Shown here piece after piece: positions 26,488 through 36,099 of a DNA stretch of 64,000 nt; within the stretch, counting starts at the first letter, position 1; each line of letters opens with the position of its first letter. Source of the stretch: CAYHHI01 sp964356335. GTDB lineage: Bacteria > Arandabacterota > Arandabacteria > Arandabacterales > Arandabacteraceae. The stretch spans positions 1-64,000 of the forward strand of contig CAYHHI010000015.1 in the NCBI GenBank assembly GCA_964356335.1, given 5' to 3'. The notes beneath the pieces are model-generated. The model was not told where the DNA came from, did no database searches, and saw nothing but the letters and a program-made list of their open reading frames with translations. The position numbers were made by a program, and so were the translations under genes.

Positions 26488-29378
26488 GGCTCAAGGGTTA
26501 CGTGCTCGGGTTGGCACTTGTCGCGGTGGCCGCCTCGGCATACGGCGACGTAATCCCTATTGCAGATGCAAAGCGGGATACCACGGGTTGCACTCTGATC
26601 AACGAGGGTAAACAGGTGACTGTAACCGGGTTGGTGACGGTTGAGAACGCCATTTTCAGCAGGACCAACCTGGACCTCTATATTCAAGACCATACTGGAG
26701 GCCTGAACATATATCAGACCAATGCAGCCTATTACAGATTGAGACTTGGGGATAGCGTCATAGTGACGGGTAGGATTGACCAAGTAGGAGCCGCTCCCTA
26801 TCGAGGAAACACGAGACTCTCGGTGGAAAGTCTCCAGGACATCAGCATAGTTGGCAAGGGCGCGCTTCCCAGGCCTACAACCATCACTGCGGCCGAGCTC
26901 AACAGGAGTTGCGAGCCGCCGATGGAGCCCTACGAAGGGCTGCTGGTCAGACTTGCGGACGTTAGCTTCAATCCTGCTGACTGGCCGTCTGCGGGAGTGG
27001 ACAAGGTGATAACGGCTCAGACGCCCCGAGGTAGCTTCAAAATAAGAATAGCCCGCGATACCAACATCGGCGGCAGTGCGGTGCCACTCCAGCCCTTGAT
27101 CCTCATAGGTGTTGTGATCCAGGACGGCGCGTATCCCTATCTTTCCGGTTATACGGTTTGGCCGAGATCGAGACAGACGGACTTTCTCGTGATGGGCAGC
27201 GGCAGCGGCATCGCCGAAGTGGCGCCGCCGGTCGTCGGCATAGGCACAACATCGTTCGATCTTGACGTGACCCTCGACGGCAATCTCAGCGACACGATCA
27301 GGGCATTTTCGGTTGATCTGCCGCTGTCCGACGGTTGGAGCTGGTCTGGAGGCGGAGTGGATCTCTCGGGTCCGGGTCTGGCGGATGCAACCTACGAAGT
27401 CACGCCGACCGGTGTCATAGTTCGTTCGGCCGCCGTCTTCGATGATTTGGCAAGCTACAGTGTCGTAACCCTCAGGCGAGTATCCGCTCCGGCAAGTATC
27501 GTTTCGTCCCGCGTGGTCCTTAAGACCTCGGTGGATGGAACCACCTTCAGCGATATAGCCTATCAGCCTTCGCTGGGGACTGTCCGTCCCAAGCCATCGG
27601 TCGTCATAAATGAGGTCTTCCCGAACGATGGTCGGACCGCAGCCAGCGATGCCTTCATCGAGCTTTGCAACAAGGGCACAACTACAGCTTATCTCCAGGG
27701 CCTGGTCCTATGTGAAGTCAGGTCCGTGCCATATTGCGACATCGAGGTGCGCCATGCCTTTGCGGTGAAAGACACGATTCCCGGCGGCGGCTACCTGGTG
27801 GTAGCCGAGACATCCCAAGGTTTCACCGCACGCTTTGGCTCCGTGCCCTTCATCCAGGCCGCCATAAGTCCCCTGGGAAGAGTGAGCGGGGACGGTGGCA
27901 TATGCGGCGACGGCCAGACTTACGAGGCCATGTCGCTGTGGCGGGACGCCTCGCTTACCGAGATGGTTGACTACGTGGAGTACAGGGATGGAATCGCCTG
28001 CGCAGCCGACTTGTGTGAAGGCTTTGGCACTGACGACGATGCGCTTCCCTGGGTGCCGCCGCGCGGCTATGCGATCATAAGCAAGGTGTGGTCGCCATGT
28101 TGCCCCTGGGAGGCGTTGAGTGCCGATCCAACCCCGGGGACCGAGAACCGCGTGTCCTATTCAAATCCGACTATCCGGAGCGTTTCCTCGAAGAGCCAGA
28201 ACATCCTTGAAGTCTCCTTCAGCGAGCCGATCGATACCGCCGCCAAGTCCAATTTCCACATCAGTCGCGGGGAAGCGATAGCGGTGTATCCGTCGCTCTC
28301 CCGCGAGAAAGTCCTCCTGCTCTTCGACGATTTGCCTTTGGGTGCCGGCGTGGGGCTTGAGGTCACGGGCCTCATGAGTTTGGCCGGAAACTCAATGCAT
28401 GATACGGTCTTCAGCTTCACGACGACCCTCAGCCCGTCAACCAAGCCATGTGACATTCAAGCCTGCGATGCGAACGGCCTCTCACTCTACAACGGCAAGA
28501 GTGTCACCATGTTCGGTTTCATGACGGTGCCGCCGGGAGTCTTCCAGCCTTCTTATCAATCAATATATGTCCAGGGTCTCGACGGCTGCGGGATCAACGT
28601 TTTCTCTTACGCCAGATCTTCGCCGGCTCCGCGCATCGGGGATTTCGTCTCCGTGAGCGGCGCGGTCACGGAATACATATCTGCCAAGGCAGGAGCGACG
28701 ACCGAGATCTCCATGGCCGGACCGGAGGGCCTCAGAATTGACTCCAGGGGCTATCCCGAACCCGTTGCGCTGGTCCTCTCGACGGGGGCTGTCGGCAGGG
28801 AGGAAAACGAAGGCCGGCTTGTCGAGACCGAAGGCGCCGTCGTCAACGCCTCGGAGTACAGCTTTTACATCAGCGACGGCTCCGGTGGCGTCCAGGTCTA
28901 CCAGAACTATACCCCGATTGATTTCACGAGATTCCGCACCGGCATGTATGCAAGGGTGAAGGGCGTGATACTTCAGTACGACTTTACCATGCCTTTCCTG
29001 GAAGGTTATGAATTGGTGCCTCGCTATGACAGCGACATCGAAATAATCACGGATGCCTTTCCCAAGAAGCCTACTCTCGGAGTTGATGCGCGTGTCTTCT
29101 GTCCATCATGCGGCGAAGACGGCTTCCCAATAAGGTTCGGCGCGCCGGCCTCGAGCGACGTTACCATAAGGATCTTCGACGCAGCCGGCAGGCTGGTTTC
29201 GACGCTTTACAACGGTGCAAGCGTCGGCGAGCGTAGCATTGCCTGGACCGGCCGGGATGCTCTTGGAAAACCCTTGCCGCCCGGGCTCTACGTCTGTCAC
29301 ATCAAAGTGGTCGAATCGGTCACGGGCACGACGAGCACCGAGAGCGCGCCTATCGTAATCGGTACGCAGCTTAAGTAG
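26484..29378 (+). CDS. Large secreted protein with OB-fold, lamin-tail and FlgD-like domains
   Basis: A 964-residue secreted protein. A signal peptide (1-20) is followed by an OB-fold-like region (about 25-250), an Ig-like beta domain, a lamin-tail domain near 370-560 (PSVVINEVFPNDG, then FIELCNKGTTTAYLQGLVL and GGGYLVVAE), a SbsA/Ig-like domain near 565-650, further OB-fold repeats (VTMFGFMTVPPGVFQP, GDFVSVSGAVTEY) closely resembling those of the preceding gene, and a C-terminal FlgD-like Ig domain (VTIRIFDAAGRLVSTLYNG, IAWTGRDALGKPLPPGLYV). It overlaps the upstream gene by four bases (ATGA). Lamin-tail plus OB domains commonly accompany secreted nucleases such as NucH and ExeM, but no nuclease domain is seen here. 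Confidence 0.75.
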   Translation: MRLKGYVLGLALVAVAASAYGDVIPIADAKRDTTGCTLINEGKQVTVTGLVTVENAIFSRTNLDLYIQDHTGGLNIYQTNAAYYRLRLGDSVIVTGRIDQVGAAPYRGNTRLSVESLQDISIVGKGALPRPTTITAAELNRSCEPPMEPYEGLLVRLADVSFNPADWPSAGVDKVITAQTPRGSFKIRIARDTNIGGSAVPLQPLILIGVVIQDGAYPYLSGYTVWPRSRQTDFLVMGSGSGIAEVAPPVVGIGTTSFDLDVTLDGNLSDTIRAFSVDLPLSDGWSWSGGGVDLSGPGLADATYEVTPTGVIVRSAAVFDDLASYSVVTLRRVSAPASIVSSRVVLKTSVDGTTFSDIAYQPSLGTVRPKPSVVINEVFPNDGRTAASDAFIELCNKGTTTAYLQGLVLCEVRSVPYCDIEVRHAFAVKDTIPGGGYLVVAETSQGFTARFGSVPFIQAAISPLGRVSGDGGICGDGQTYEAMSLWRDASLTEMVDYVEYRDGIACAADLCEGFGTDDDALPWVPPRGYAIISKVWSPCCPWEALSADPTPGTENRVSYSNPTIRSVSSKSQNILEVSFSEPIDTAAKSNFHISRGEAIAVYPSLSREKVLLLFDDLPLGAGVGLEVTGLMSLAGNSMHDTVFSFTTTLSPSTKPCDIQACDANGLSLYNGKSVTMFGFMTVPPGVFQPSYQSIYVQGLDGCGINVFSYARSSPAPRIGDFVSVSGAVTEYISAKAGATTEISMAGPEGLRIDSRGYPEPVALVLSTGAVGREENEGRLVETEGAVVNASEYSFYISDGSGGVQVYQNYTPIDFTRFRTGMYARVKGVILQYDFTMPFLEGYELVPRYDSDIEIITDAFPKKPTLGVDARVFCPSCGEDGFPIRFGAPASSDVTIRIFDAAGRLVSTLYNGASVGERSIAWTGRDALGKPLPPGLYVCHIKVVESVTGTTSTESAPIVIGTQLK

Positions 29379-29390
29379 GAGGAGACTCAA

Positions 29391-30287
29391 GTGCGGGTCA
29401 AGTGTTTTACACTCTGGCTGATGATGCTATGCCTGGCGGAGGGTGCGGCGCATGCCTACGTCTTCGATGCGGTGGATGTGAGCAGTAAGGCACGAGGCAT
29501 GGGTGGAGCGTGGGTTGCCGGCGCTGACGATGCCACCGCGATCTTCTACAATCCGGCGGCGCTTCTTGTATCCGGGCGCGCAAATCTATCGGCATCCTAC
29601 TTCAGACCCAACTCCCAGGATTTTGAATCGCTGGCCTTACTCGCTGTGGCCACACCCATCGGGCAATCACAAGGTATCGCGGTAAGCTACCGCAAATTCG
29701 GTGTGGAGTACGATGGCGCGAATCTCCTGGATGAGTCAACCCTGAGCTTCGCTCACGCCCTGATGCTGATGAAGGACATCCATTCCTCGATAGGCTTTGG
29801 CTGGTGCCTCAATGCATACGTGCTGGAGTTCGGTCGTACTGAAAACTTCGACCTGGGTAGGGAGACGGCCTATGGCCTCGACCTTGGTTTCATGGGTACC
29901 CTGAGGGATCGCGCCCGGATCGGCTTCATGCTGAAGAACATAAACGAACCCTCGATCGGCAAGGTGATCAAGGAGCCGCTCCCCCAGTGGATAACTGCAG
30001 GGGTCTCATATTCACCTTACTACGGGGTCTTGACGGAACTCGATCTCAGAGCCTTGAGAGGTGAAGACGTCGAGGCCCACATGGGCATGCAGTTTGCACT
30101 CACCCAGTTCCTCGACATGAGATTCGGTTTCCAGACTGGCCCTAACTCCTTGACCGGTGGGTTCACGGCGAAGGTCAATTTCGTGGAGATCGACTATTCC
30201 TACTCGACTCACTCGGTGTTGCCGGGTACCCATCACGTGTCGGTACGCGGTTTCTTTGTGGGGAATAAGGGGAACAAGACGAAATGA
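29391..30287 (+). CDS. PorV/UPF0164-like outer-membrane beta-barrel protein
   Basis: A 298-residue outer-membrane protein with a signal peptide ending in AHA (about residue 22). The mature N terminus, SSKARGMGGAWVAGADDATA followed by IFYNPAAL, is the hallmark of the PorV/UPF0164 branch of the FadL-like barrels. The remainder alternates beta strands and turns, as expected for a barrel. PorV shuttles type IX cargo in Bacteroidetes; its position between cargo-like FlgD-domain proteins and barrel proteins suggests a related role, but other UPF0164 proteins have no known function. The start is GTG 29391 behind TAGGAGGAGAC. The gene overlaps the next as ATGA. Confidence 0.8.
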   Translation: MRVKCFTLWLMMLCLAEGAAHAYVFDAVDVSSKARGMGGAWVAGADDATAIFYNPAALLVSGRANLSASYFRPNSQDFESLALLAVATPIGQSQGIAVSYRKFGVEYDGANLLDESTLSFAHALMLMKDIHSSIGFGWCLNAYVLEFGRTENFDLGRETAYGLDLGFMGTLRDRARIGFMLKNINEPSIGKVIKEPLPQWITAGVSYSPYYGVLTELDLRALRGEDVEAHMGMQFALTQFLDMRFGFQTGPNSLTGGFTAKVNFVEIDYSYSTHSVLPGTHHVSVRGFFVGNKGNKTK

Positions 30288-32749
30288 AGATAAGCCGGCT
30301 CGTTTGGATCCACCTGGCCCTGGCTTGGCTCATGCTTGGGGTCTGCCTGGCCGAAGAGACTCCACCGGAGTCACCCATGGACCTTAATTCTGCGACCCTG
30401 GAAGAGATATCTGATCTTCCGATCTCGCCTGAGATGGCCCGCGCCATCTATGAATACAGGGAGTATCGGGGCTACTTCAAGAGCGTCTATGACCTCATGA
30501 AGATATCCGGCATGGATTCCAAAACGCTTGAGGAGCTCAAGCCTCTGGTGAGAACCGAGCCTGTCGAGGCCGACCAGTTGGCCCGGGACATAAGTGAGGC
30601 TCAGCGCAACATAAGGAGCTGGGGTTCCTCTGAGGGCTCGAACGAAGGCCTGATTGACCTGTGGATAGACATCGCCAAGGACCGCCCCAACATTAATACC
30701 GCCGGCATCTATGATCTCATGAACCTCCAGAACGTTTCGCCGGTTGACGCCGTGGCGATCTTCAACCACAGGAAGGCGATTGAGAGCTACCGCTCACGGA
30801 GCGACCTTCGCTACACCCCCAACCTTTCGGGCTGGGGCTATATGAATGCGCGGTCGGTTGTCAGGTATGTCGATACCGAGAAGAAGGGTGATCTGCACGG
30901 CCGCTATCAACTGCGGGCGAGAAGCTCGGTCTTCGACACGGACATAGCCGATCTCTTCCAGGAAGACTTGCTTCCGGCCCAGGGCGTCTATGATTCCTGG
31001 TACGACAGGCTTGGTCTGGCGAAGACCAGGCCCGAGCTCAGCCAGAAGCTCTTCCTCAAGTACTACGTCGGCCAGAGAACCACGCTGCACGGTGGCCTCC
31101 AGGCTTGGAGGAAGGGCGGGGAGACGGAGATTGCGCAGCACCGCAAGGGCTTCGCTGGAATAGAGGGCGTAACACTCGGCCCGATCAGCCTGGACAAGCT
31201 CTATGTCGGCGACTACCTGGTCTCATTCGGCCAGGGCCTCGTCATGGAGAACAGCGACTACTTCAAGTCCCGGAAGTCTGGCTATTCCTTCGACACCCGG
31301 TACTACGGCATCATTGGGGACATGTCGCGCACCGATGAATATAAGCTCTCCGGCGTGGCGGTCGAGGCCTCCTGGAAGAGATTCAAAGGGATCGGTTTCT
31401 ATTCGGATGACAAGAAGGATGCCGTTCTCAACAAGGACGGCTCGGTCGCTTCTTACATAATCCTGGATCCGCAAATATCTAACGGCACCCTAAAACGGTA
31501 TGGCCTTCTCCCGATGCGAGATGTGGTGCGCGAGCGCACGATCGGCGGCAACTTGAGATACGTCTTCCTGCCGGGCACGCATCTGGGTGTATCGGGTTAC
31601 CAGTCCACCTACAATCGCAGGTTCGATCCCATGGGCGGCGAGACCATGATCGAACGGTTCGATAAGGTCACCAAGCCGGACAACGAGATCTTCAATTCCT
31701 ACAAGAGCCCCGGCAAGTTCAGGCGCGTCTACGGGCTTGAGATGATGAGCGTGTACAAGAACTATTGCCTCCAGGGGGAGTATGCCGAGATGGACCTGGC
31801 CGGCAGCGTGGTCAAGTTCGGAGATGATCCGCACGCCTTCGTAGGTTCGCTGTGGTCCCAGTACAACAACCTCACGCTGCTTGCGCTTTACAGGGACTAC
31901 AGCCTTGGCTTTGATAACCCATACAACAGGGGCTTCGCCAACTACAGCAGGTTCAAGGGCAGCATCCTCGAGGACCAATACTATCTCACTGATCCGCTTT
32001 ACGGTCTGCTCTATGACAGGCCGGTGAATCCTCAGGCCGAGCGCGGCCTTTACCTGTCATCGCGGTACAGGATATCGCGCGACATAATTCCGCGCTTCGA
32101 GTACGACCGTTGGACGCGAGTCGCGGATGGCGCATCATACAGTAGATTTGTCGCCAACCTCGAGGTGAGGCTGGTGTATCCGCTCAGGCTCAAGCTCCGG
32201 CAGCAGTTCCAGGGTAGGAACCAGGACAACTCGCTCACGCCGACCAGTTTCGATCTCAACGAGACAAGGGTTGAATTGGAGATGCGACTTTCCGCTTACG
32301 ACATGATCGAATTCATGTACTTATACGGCGGCACCAAATGGCCGCCCAGGCCGAGGCTTACGGGCGATGTGGAGCCCAATGGTGATTACCCGGCAGTTGG
32401 ACAGGCCTTCGAGCCGGCACGGGCATTGCTGCTGCATGCGGTCCACAATTTCAACGACGCCTTCAGCGTGAGCGCTGGGGCGATCTCTTATAGCGGCTTC
32501 GTATGGTTCTTTGAGGAAAGCGACTTCAAGGCCCTGTCGAGGCAGAACTCGGTGCGGTTCTGGTTTTCGGTGGAGGACAGGCTTTCCAGCCAGCTCTGGA
32601 TCGAAGCCAAGGCGGCCTTCGACCGGGGGCTTCCCGTGACCAACACGGATATCAGGCGTTACAATCAGCCTTACGGCAGCGCCATCGACGCCGACTACGT
32701 GGTGAACAAGGAAAAATACTTCAGAATCCAGCTGGATTACATGTGGTAG
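30284..32749 (+). CDS. ComEA-type helix-hairpin-helix protein with outer-membrane barrel-like body
   Basis: An 821-residue exported protein. The signal peptide ends near CLAEE (residue 24). Two ComEA-like helix-hairpin-helix units follow: residues about 31-90 (MDLNSATLEEISDLPIS, then IYEYREYRGYFKSVYDLMKI) and about 130-195 (PNINTAGIYDLMNLQNVS and IFNHRKAIESY). Residues from about 200 to the end are rich in aromatic beta strands with regular turns and finish with FRIQLDYMW, a terminal aromatic residue typical of outer-membrane barrels. HhH units of this kind bind DNA backbone in ComEA. The fused arrangement is known in uncharacterised FCB-group proteins; function is not established. The start ATG overlaps the previous stop (ATGA). 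Confidence 0.75.
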   Translation: MKISRLVWIHLALAWLMLGVCLAEETPPESPMDLNSATLEEISDLPISPEMARAIYEYREYRGYFKSVYDLMKISGMDSKTLEELKPLVRTEPVEADQLARDISEAQRNIRSWGSSEGSNEGLIDLWIDIAKDRPNINTAGIYDLMNLQNVSPVDAVAIFNHRKAIESYRSRSDLRYTPNLSGWGYMNARSVVRYVDTEKKGDLHGRYQLRARSSVFDTDIADLFQEDLLPAQGVYDSWYDRLGLAKTRPELSQKLFLKYYVGQRTTLHGGLQAWRKGGETEIAQHRKGFAGIEGVTLGPISLDKLYVGDYLVSFGQGLVMENSDYFKSRKSGYSFDTRYYGIIGDMSRTDEYKLSGVAVEASWKRFKGIGFYSDDKKDAVLNKDGSVASYIILDPQISNGTLKRYGLLPMRDVVRERTIGGNLRYVFLPGTHLGVSGYQSTYNRRFDPMGGETMIERFDKVTKPDNEIFNSYKSPGKFRRVYGLEMMSVYKNYCLQGEYAEMDLAGSVVKFGDDPHAFVGSLWSQYNNLTLLALYRDYSLGFDNPYNRGFANYSRFKGSILEDQYYLTDPLYGLLYDRPVNPQAERGLYLSSRYRISRDIIPRFEYDRWTRVADGASYSRFVANLEVRLVYPLRLKLRQQFQGRNQDNSLTPTSFDLNETRVELEMRLSAYDMIEFMYLYGGTKWPPRPRLTGDVEPNGDYPAVGQAFEPARALLLHAVHNFNDAFSVSAGAISYSGFVWFFEESDFKALSRQNSVRFWFSVEDRLSSQLWIEAKAAFDRGLPVTNTDIRRYNQPYGSAIDADYVVNKEKYFRIQLDYMW

Positions 32750-32765
32750 AAGGGGGTAAGGCAAC

Positions 32766-34067
32766 ATGAGAAGCGCCGGGATCGGAGCGATACTAGGGCT
32801 TGCGATGGTATCGTCTGCATGGGGGTATGGCTATATGGGGCTTGGACTCGGGTCGGGGGTTTTCCAGGCGTCTGCGAGGTGTGGAGGTATGGGTGAGGTT
32901 GCCCTCCTCTGTGAAGAAAGCCCGCTTGCCGCCGCTCTAAATCCTGCGATGCTTGCGGGTCTGGAAAAGCCACAGGCGACCTTAACCTACCGTGCCGCCT
33001 CTCTCAACGAGCAGTGGGCGTTTCCCGTCTATGACAGCTTTGACGCTGTCCTGGGCTACAATACTTACTCGGCAAATTCTAATCTCTATCATGATTTCTC
33101 GATCGGGTTTGCTTCAGGGTCCTTGGAACAGGTCTTTGGCACCTCGTTCGCAGTGGCTCTGGTGCCTGCATATGATTTCAGGTACGATTACGAGGAAGAG
33201 CTCCTTGACCGGAACTCCACCGCCCAGCCCCCTGACCGCGTGATCGCGCGTGACTTCATTCGGGGCGACGGTGAGATAAGATCGCTCTCATGCGGTCTGG
33301 GTATGACCCTGGTCGAGAGCCTCGCCGTCGGTTTCGGGCTGGATTACCTTTTCGGGAAACACGATCTCGATGCCGGCATCGTGTTCCTTGATGAAAGCAG
33401 GATCCCGTGGCCGAGCAAGCGCCCTGACACGTCAGAGACTTACTCGGCGTCCGGCTTGAGTGGAAAGAGATTCACGGTTGCTGCCATGTATGCCCTCGGT
33501 GAGAGACTGGATTTCGCAGCCGTCTACAAGAGCGGGGTCGAGCTCGACGGCCACTTCTCCGGCACCGCCACGGATGAGTTCGGGTTCGGAGGCAACCTGG
33601 CAGCGTATGGATCAAGTACTAAGATCGAGTACCCGGCCTCGTATGCCTTCGGCGTAAGCCTGCGGCCGAGAAACACGCTCCTCACAGTGATAGAGGCCGA
33701 CGTTGTTTTTTCCAGGTGGAGCCAGGTCGAGGATACGGCGGGTGTCGGCCGTACCACCCTCGACGATACCTATGAATGGCACATAGGAGTGGAGCATGTT
33801 TTCTATAACCAGAGGCCCCTTAGATTCGGGTTCCTTTATAGGCCCTCTCCTGATGACAAGGAGACAAGTGAGGCGGCCATGACTGCCGGGACGGGGTTCA
33901 ATGTTGCCGGCTTCGATATCGACCTTGCCGCCAAGGTGGGATGGCGCGAGTACCGGGAGCCGGATCTCTTCAGGGACGATATCTTCGGCGCCGAGCTCAG
34001 AGGCTCGACCGATCTTGTCAAAGACACTGCCTTTGGCGGGCTGGTGACCATAACAAGAAGATTCTGA
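32766..34067 (+). CDS. FadL/PorV-like outer-membrane barrel protein
   Basis: A 433-residue outer-membrane protein with a signal peptide of about 19 residues (ending SSAWG). The mature start, ASARCGGMGEVALLCEESPLA followed by ALNPAML, is a second PorV/UPF0164-type motif like that at 29391. Beta-rich repeats fill the protein and it ends in VTITRRF, with a C-terminal Phe as in outer-membrane barrels. The sequence GLGMTLVESLAVGFGLDYLFG is typical of FadL-like proteins. The start ATG follows GGGGGTAAGGCAAC, 16 bases after the HhH barrel gene; the 5'-nucleotidase gene follows after 13 bases. It could be a porin for hydrophobic or small solutes or part of a secretion system; sequence alone does not decide. 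Confidence 0.75.
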   Translation: MRSAGIGAILGLAMVSSAWGYGYMGLGLGSGVFQASARCGGMGEVALLCEESPLAAALNPAMLAGLEKPQATLTYRAASLNEQWAFPVYDSFDAVLGYNTYSANSNLYHDFSIGFASGSLEQVFGTSFAVALVPAYDFRYDYEEELLDRNSTAQPPDRVIARDFIRGDGEIRSLSCGLGMTLVESLAVGFGLDYLFGKHDLDAGIVFLDESRIPWPSKRPDTSETYSASGLSGKRFTVAAMYALGERLDFAAVYKSGVELDGHFSGTATDEFGFGGNLAAYGSSTKIEYPASYAFGVSLRPRNTLLTVIEADVVFSRWSQVEDTAGVGRTTLDDTYEWHIGVEHVFYNQRPLRFGFLYRPSPDDKETSEAAMTAGTGFNVAGFDIDLAAKVGWREYREPDLFRDDIFGAELRGSTDLVKDTAFGGLVTITRRF

Positions 34068-34080
34068 TGGCAAAGTTAAG

Positions 34081-35790
34081 GTGGTGGGATCAATCGTGAA
34101 ATACGTGATGATTGCTGTTTGCGGTCTCGCGATTAGTGCAATCTGTTCTCTGGGAGCGCCGGTTCTAGCCCAGACAGTGCCCGTCGAGATAACAATAATG
34201 CACACTAACGATGTTCATGGAGGCATAGATCCCACAGGTGCGACCTTCATGGATGAGGAGTTTCCGCCCCTACTGGGCGGCGGCGCCTCGCTTGCCACCC
34301 TTGCAGCCGATTTGCGCGGAAAGGCTGAGGCCGAGGGCGGTGGGTTTCTCCTGCTCGATACGGGAGATATCTGGCAGGGCACGCCGGTCGGCAATTACAG
34401 GGGCGGTGAGGTTGTGATCGAGTTCATGAACCGGGTCGGCTACGATGCCTGGGTCCCGGGCAATCACGAGTTCGATGCCGGCCTGGATAATGCATTCAAG
34501 CTTTTCAAGATGGCTAAGTTCCCTATCCTCGGCGCGAACGTGGTCGACAAGACCACGGGGCAGATCCCGTCCCCGCTTGTGCCTTACATCATAAAGGAGG
34601 TTGCCGGTGTTAAGATCGGTATCATCGGCATCATAACCGAAGAAACCGAATTCTATTCCACCGAGCAGAACCTGGGCAACTTCGACCTTATCCCCGTGAA
34701 GCCTGTTGTACAGAAGTACATAGAGGAGCTTAAGTCCAGGGTAGATCTCATATTTGTCCAGGGCCACATAGGCGTACCTTACGGTGTGTGGTCGGCCTAT
34801 CGGGAGATGATCGAGACGGGGTCAGAGCAGAAAATCCGGTACGGCATGAACGCGATGGAGCTTGCCCACTACACCCATGGAATAGACGTGATGATCTGCG
34901 GGCATATACACGTAGGTTACGAGGGAGGTTGGGAGGACCCGGTCACCCATACAATATGCTTACAGACCTACGGCCGGGGCACGGGGGTGGGTATCTATAA
35001 CCTGAAGATAGACCCCCAGACCAGTAAGATCATCGGCTATTCGCTGCCCGAGGCCGACGGCTCGATCGTCACGCTCTATGAGGACGAGTACTGGCCCCAG
35101 CCTGAAATCAGCAAGTTCCTTTCCGAGAAACGAGACAGCGCCGAGGTCGGCATGGATCAGCCGATCGGCAGGACCCTCGTGGATCTTACCAGAGTGGGTG
35201 TGGGTGAGTCGGTGCTCGGCGACCTCGTTACTGACGCGATGCGGGAAGCCGTCAATGCCGACGTTGCTTTCACCAACCTGGGCGGCATCCGGTCAAACAT
35301 CCGTATGGGCGTGATCACCGCTCGTGATGTCTTCGCTGCCGTTCCGTTTGATAATCGCGTAGTTTACTACGACATGACGGGATCCTTCTTGAAGCTCGTG
35401 CTCGAATGGAGAGTCAAAGGCATGAGGCAGGGTGCGTATGTCTCGGGAGTCAAAATCGTCTATAGCAGGGCCCTACCTGATTTCGATCGCATTACATTGC
35501 TCACGGTCGGGGGAAAGCCCTGGGATCCCGACAGCACTTACCGGGTGGCGACCACGGATTTCATTGCCGCCGGCAACATCGGGCTTGAGATTCTGACTCA
35601 GATAGGCCCCCAGTATGTTCACTCGACGGACATCCCGGTGAAGGATGCCATGGTTGATTACATCAGGCGTCATTCGCCCCTTGACCGTCGTCTCGAACAC
35701 CGTTTTGTGAGGGATGATCTGGCCCAATACTCACCTGAAATCCTCGAAGCGATGCCCAGAGCGAAGGACATCAAGGAACTCAGCCACTAA
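34081..35790 (+). CDS. 5'-nucleotidase/UshA-type metallophosphoesterase, exported
   Basis: A 569-residue member of the UshA/5'-nucleotidase family, which hydrolyses nucleoside monophosphates (and in UshA UDP-sugars) in the periplasm. A signal peptide ends near PVLA (residue 30). The calcineurin-like metal site shows HTNDVHGG (Asp44, His46), DTGDIWQGTP, GNHEFD near residue 125, and GHIHVG. The C-terminal 5'-nucleotidase domain has LGDLVTDAMREAVNADVAF followed by NLGGIRSNI, and VATTDFIAAGN for substrate binding. The start may be GTG 34081 or, with a better ribosome site, GTG 34096. It closes the six-gene operon begun at 25426 and would supply nucleosides for the nucleoside importer at 6.5-14.7 kb. 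Confidence 0.92.
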   Translation: MVGSIVKYVMIAVCGLAISAICSLGAPVLAQTVPVEITIMHTNDVHGGIDPTGATFMDEEFPPLLGGGASLATLAADLRGKAEAEGGGFLLLDTGDIWQGTPVGNYRGGEVVIEFMNRVGYDAWVPGNHEFDAGLDNAFKLFKMAKFPILGANVVDKTTGQIPSPLVPYIIKEVAGVKIGIIGIITEETEFYSTEQNLGNFDLIPVKPVVQKYIEELKSRVDLIFVQGHIGVPYGVWSAYREMIETGSEQKIRYGMNAMELAHYTHGIDVMICGHIHVGYEGGWEDPVTHTICLQTYGRGTGVGIYNLKIDPQTSKIIGYSLPEADGSIVTLYEDEYWPQPEISKFLSEKRDSAEVGMDQPIGRTLVDLTRVGVGESVLGDLVTDAMREAVNADVAFTNLGGIRSNIRMGVITARDVFAAVPFDNRVVYYDMTGSFLKLVLEWRVKGMRQGAYVSGVKIVYSRALPDFDRITLLTVGGKPWDPDSTYRVATTDFIAAGNIGLEILTQIGPQYVHSTDIPVKDAMVDYIRRHSPLDRRLEHRFVRDDLAQYSPEILEAMPRAKDIKELSH

Positions 35791-36099
35791 AGGGCTCTCC
35801 GGCTTCTTCCAGGCCGCATCGATCCCGATGTCGGCAGCCACCGGCTCCAATCCCTTATACTCTTGACCGACACCCCCATAATCAACCCGCCCAACAACCC
35901 TGAGCAATTCCCTCCACAGATCCTCCCCAAGACAGACCAGATTCCTGAGTCCTACCCCAGGGTTATGATGTCTGTTCCCAACCCCACATAGGGCGCATAA
36001 TTTTGTTGAAATCCTGGAGCGCCTGTGATATAGTATATGTAGGCCAGAAATCGCACATTAGGAACACCGGGGGTCGAGTGCCCCCAAAGGGAGGTTGAC
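35791..36099 (+). other. Intergenic region with promoter
   Basis: No coding frame with family character was recognised here. Nothing resembling a terminator for the upstream operon was found. The right end carries the promoter at 36006-36034 and a ribosome site AAAGGGAGG just before the ATG at 36100. Confidence 0.5.
36006..36034 (+). promoter_or_regulatory. Sigma-70-type promoter upstream of secreted lamin-tail protein
   Basis: TTGAAA (36006-36011), a 17-base spacer and TATAGT (36029-36034) stand 66 bases before the start codon. Confidence 0.7.
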
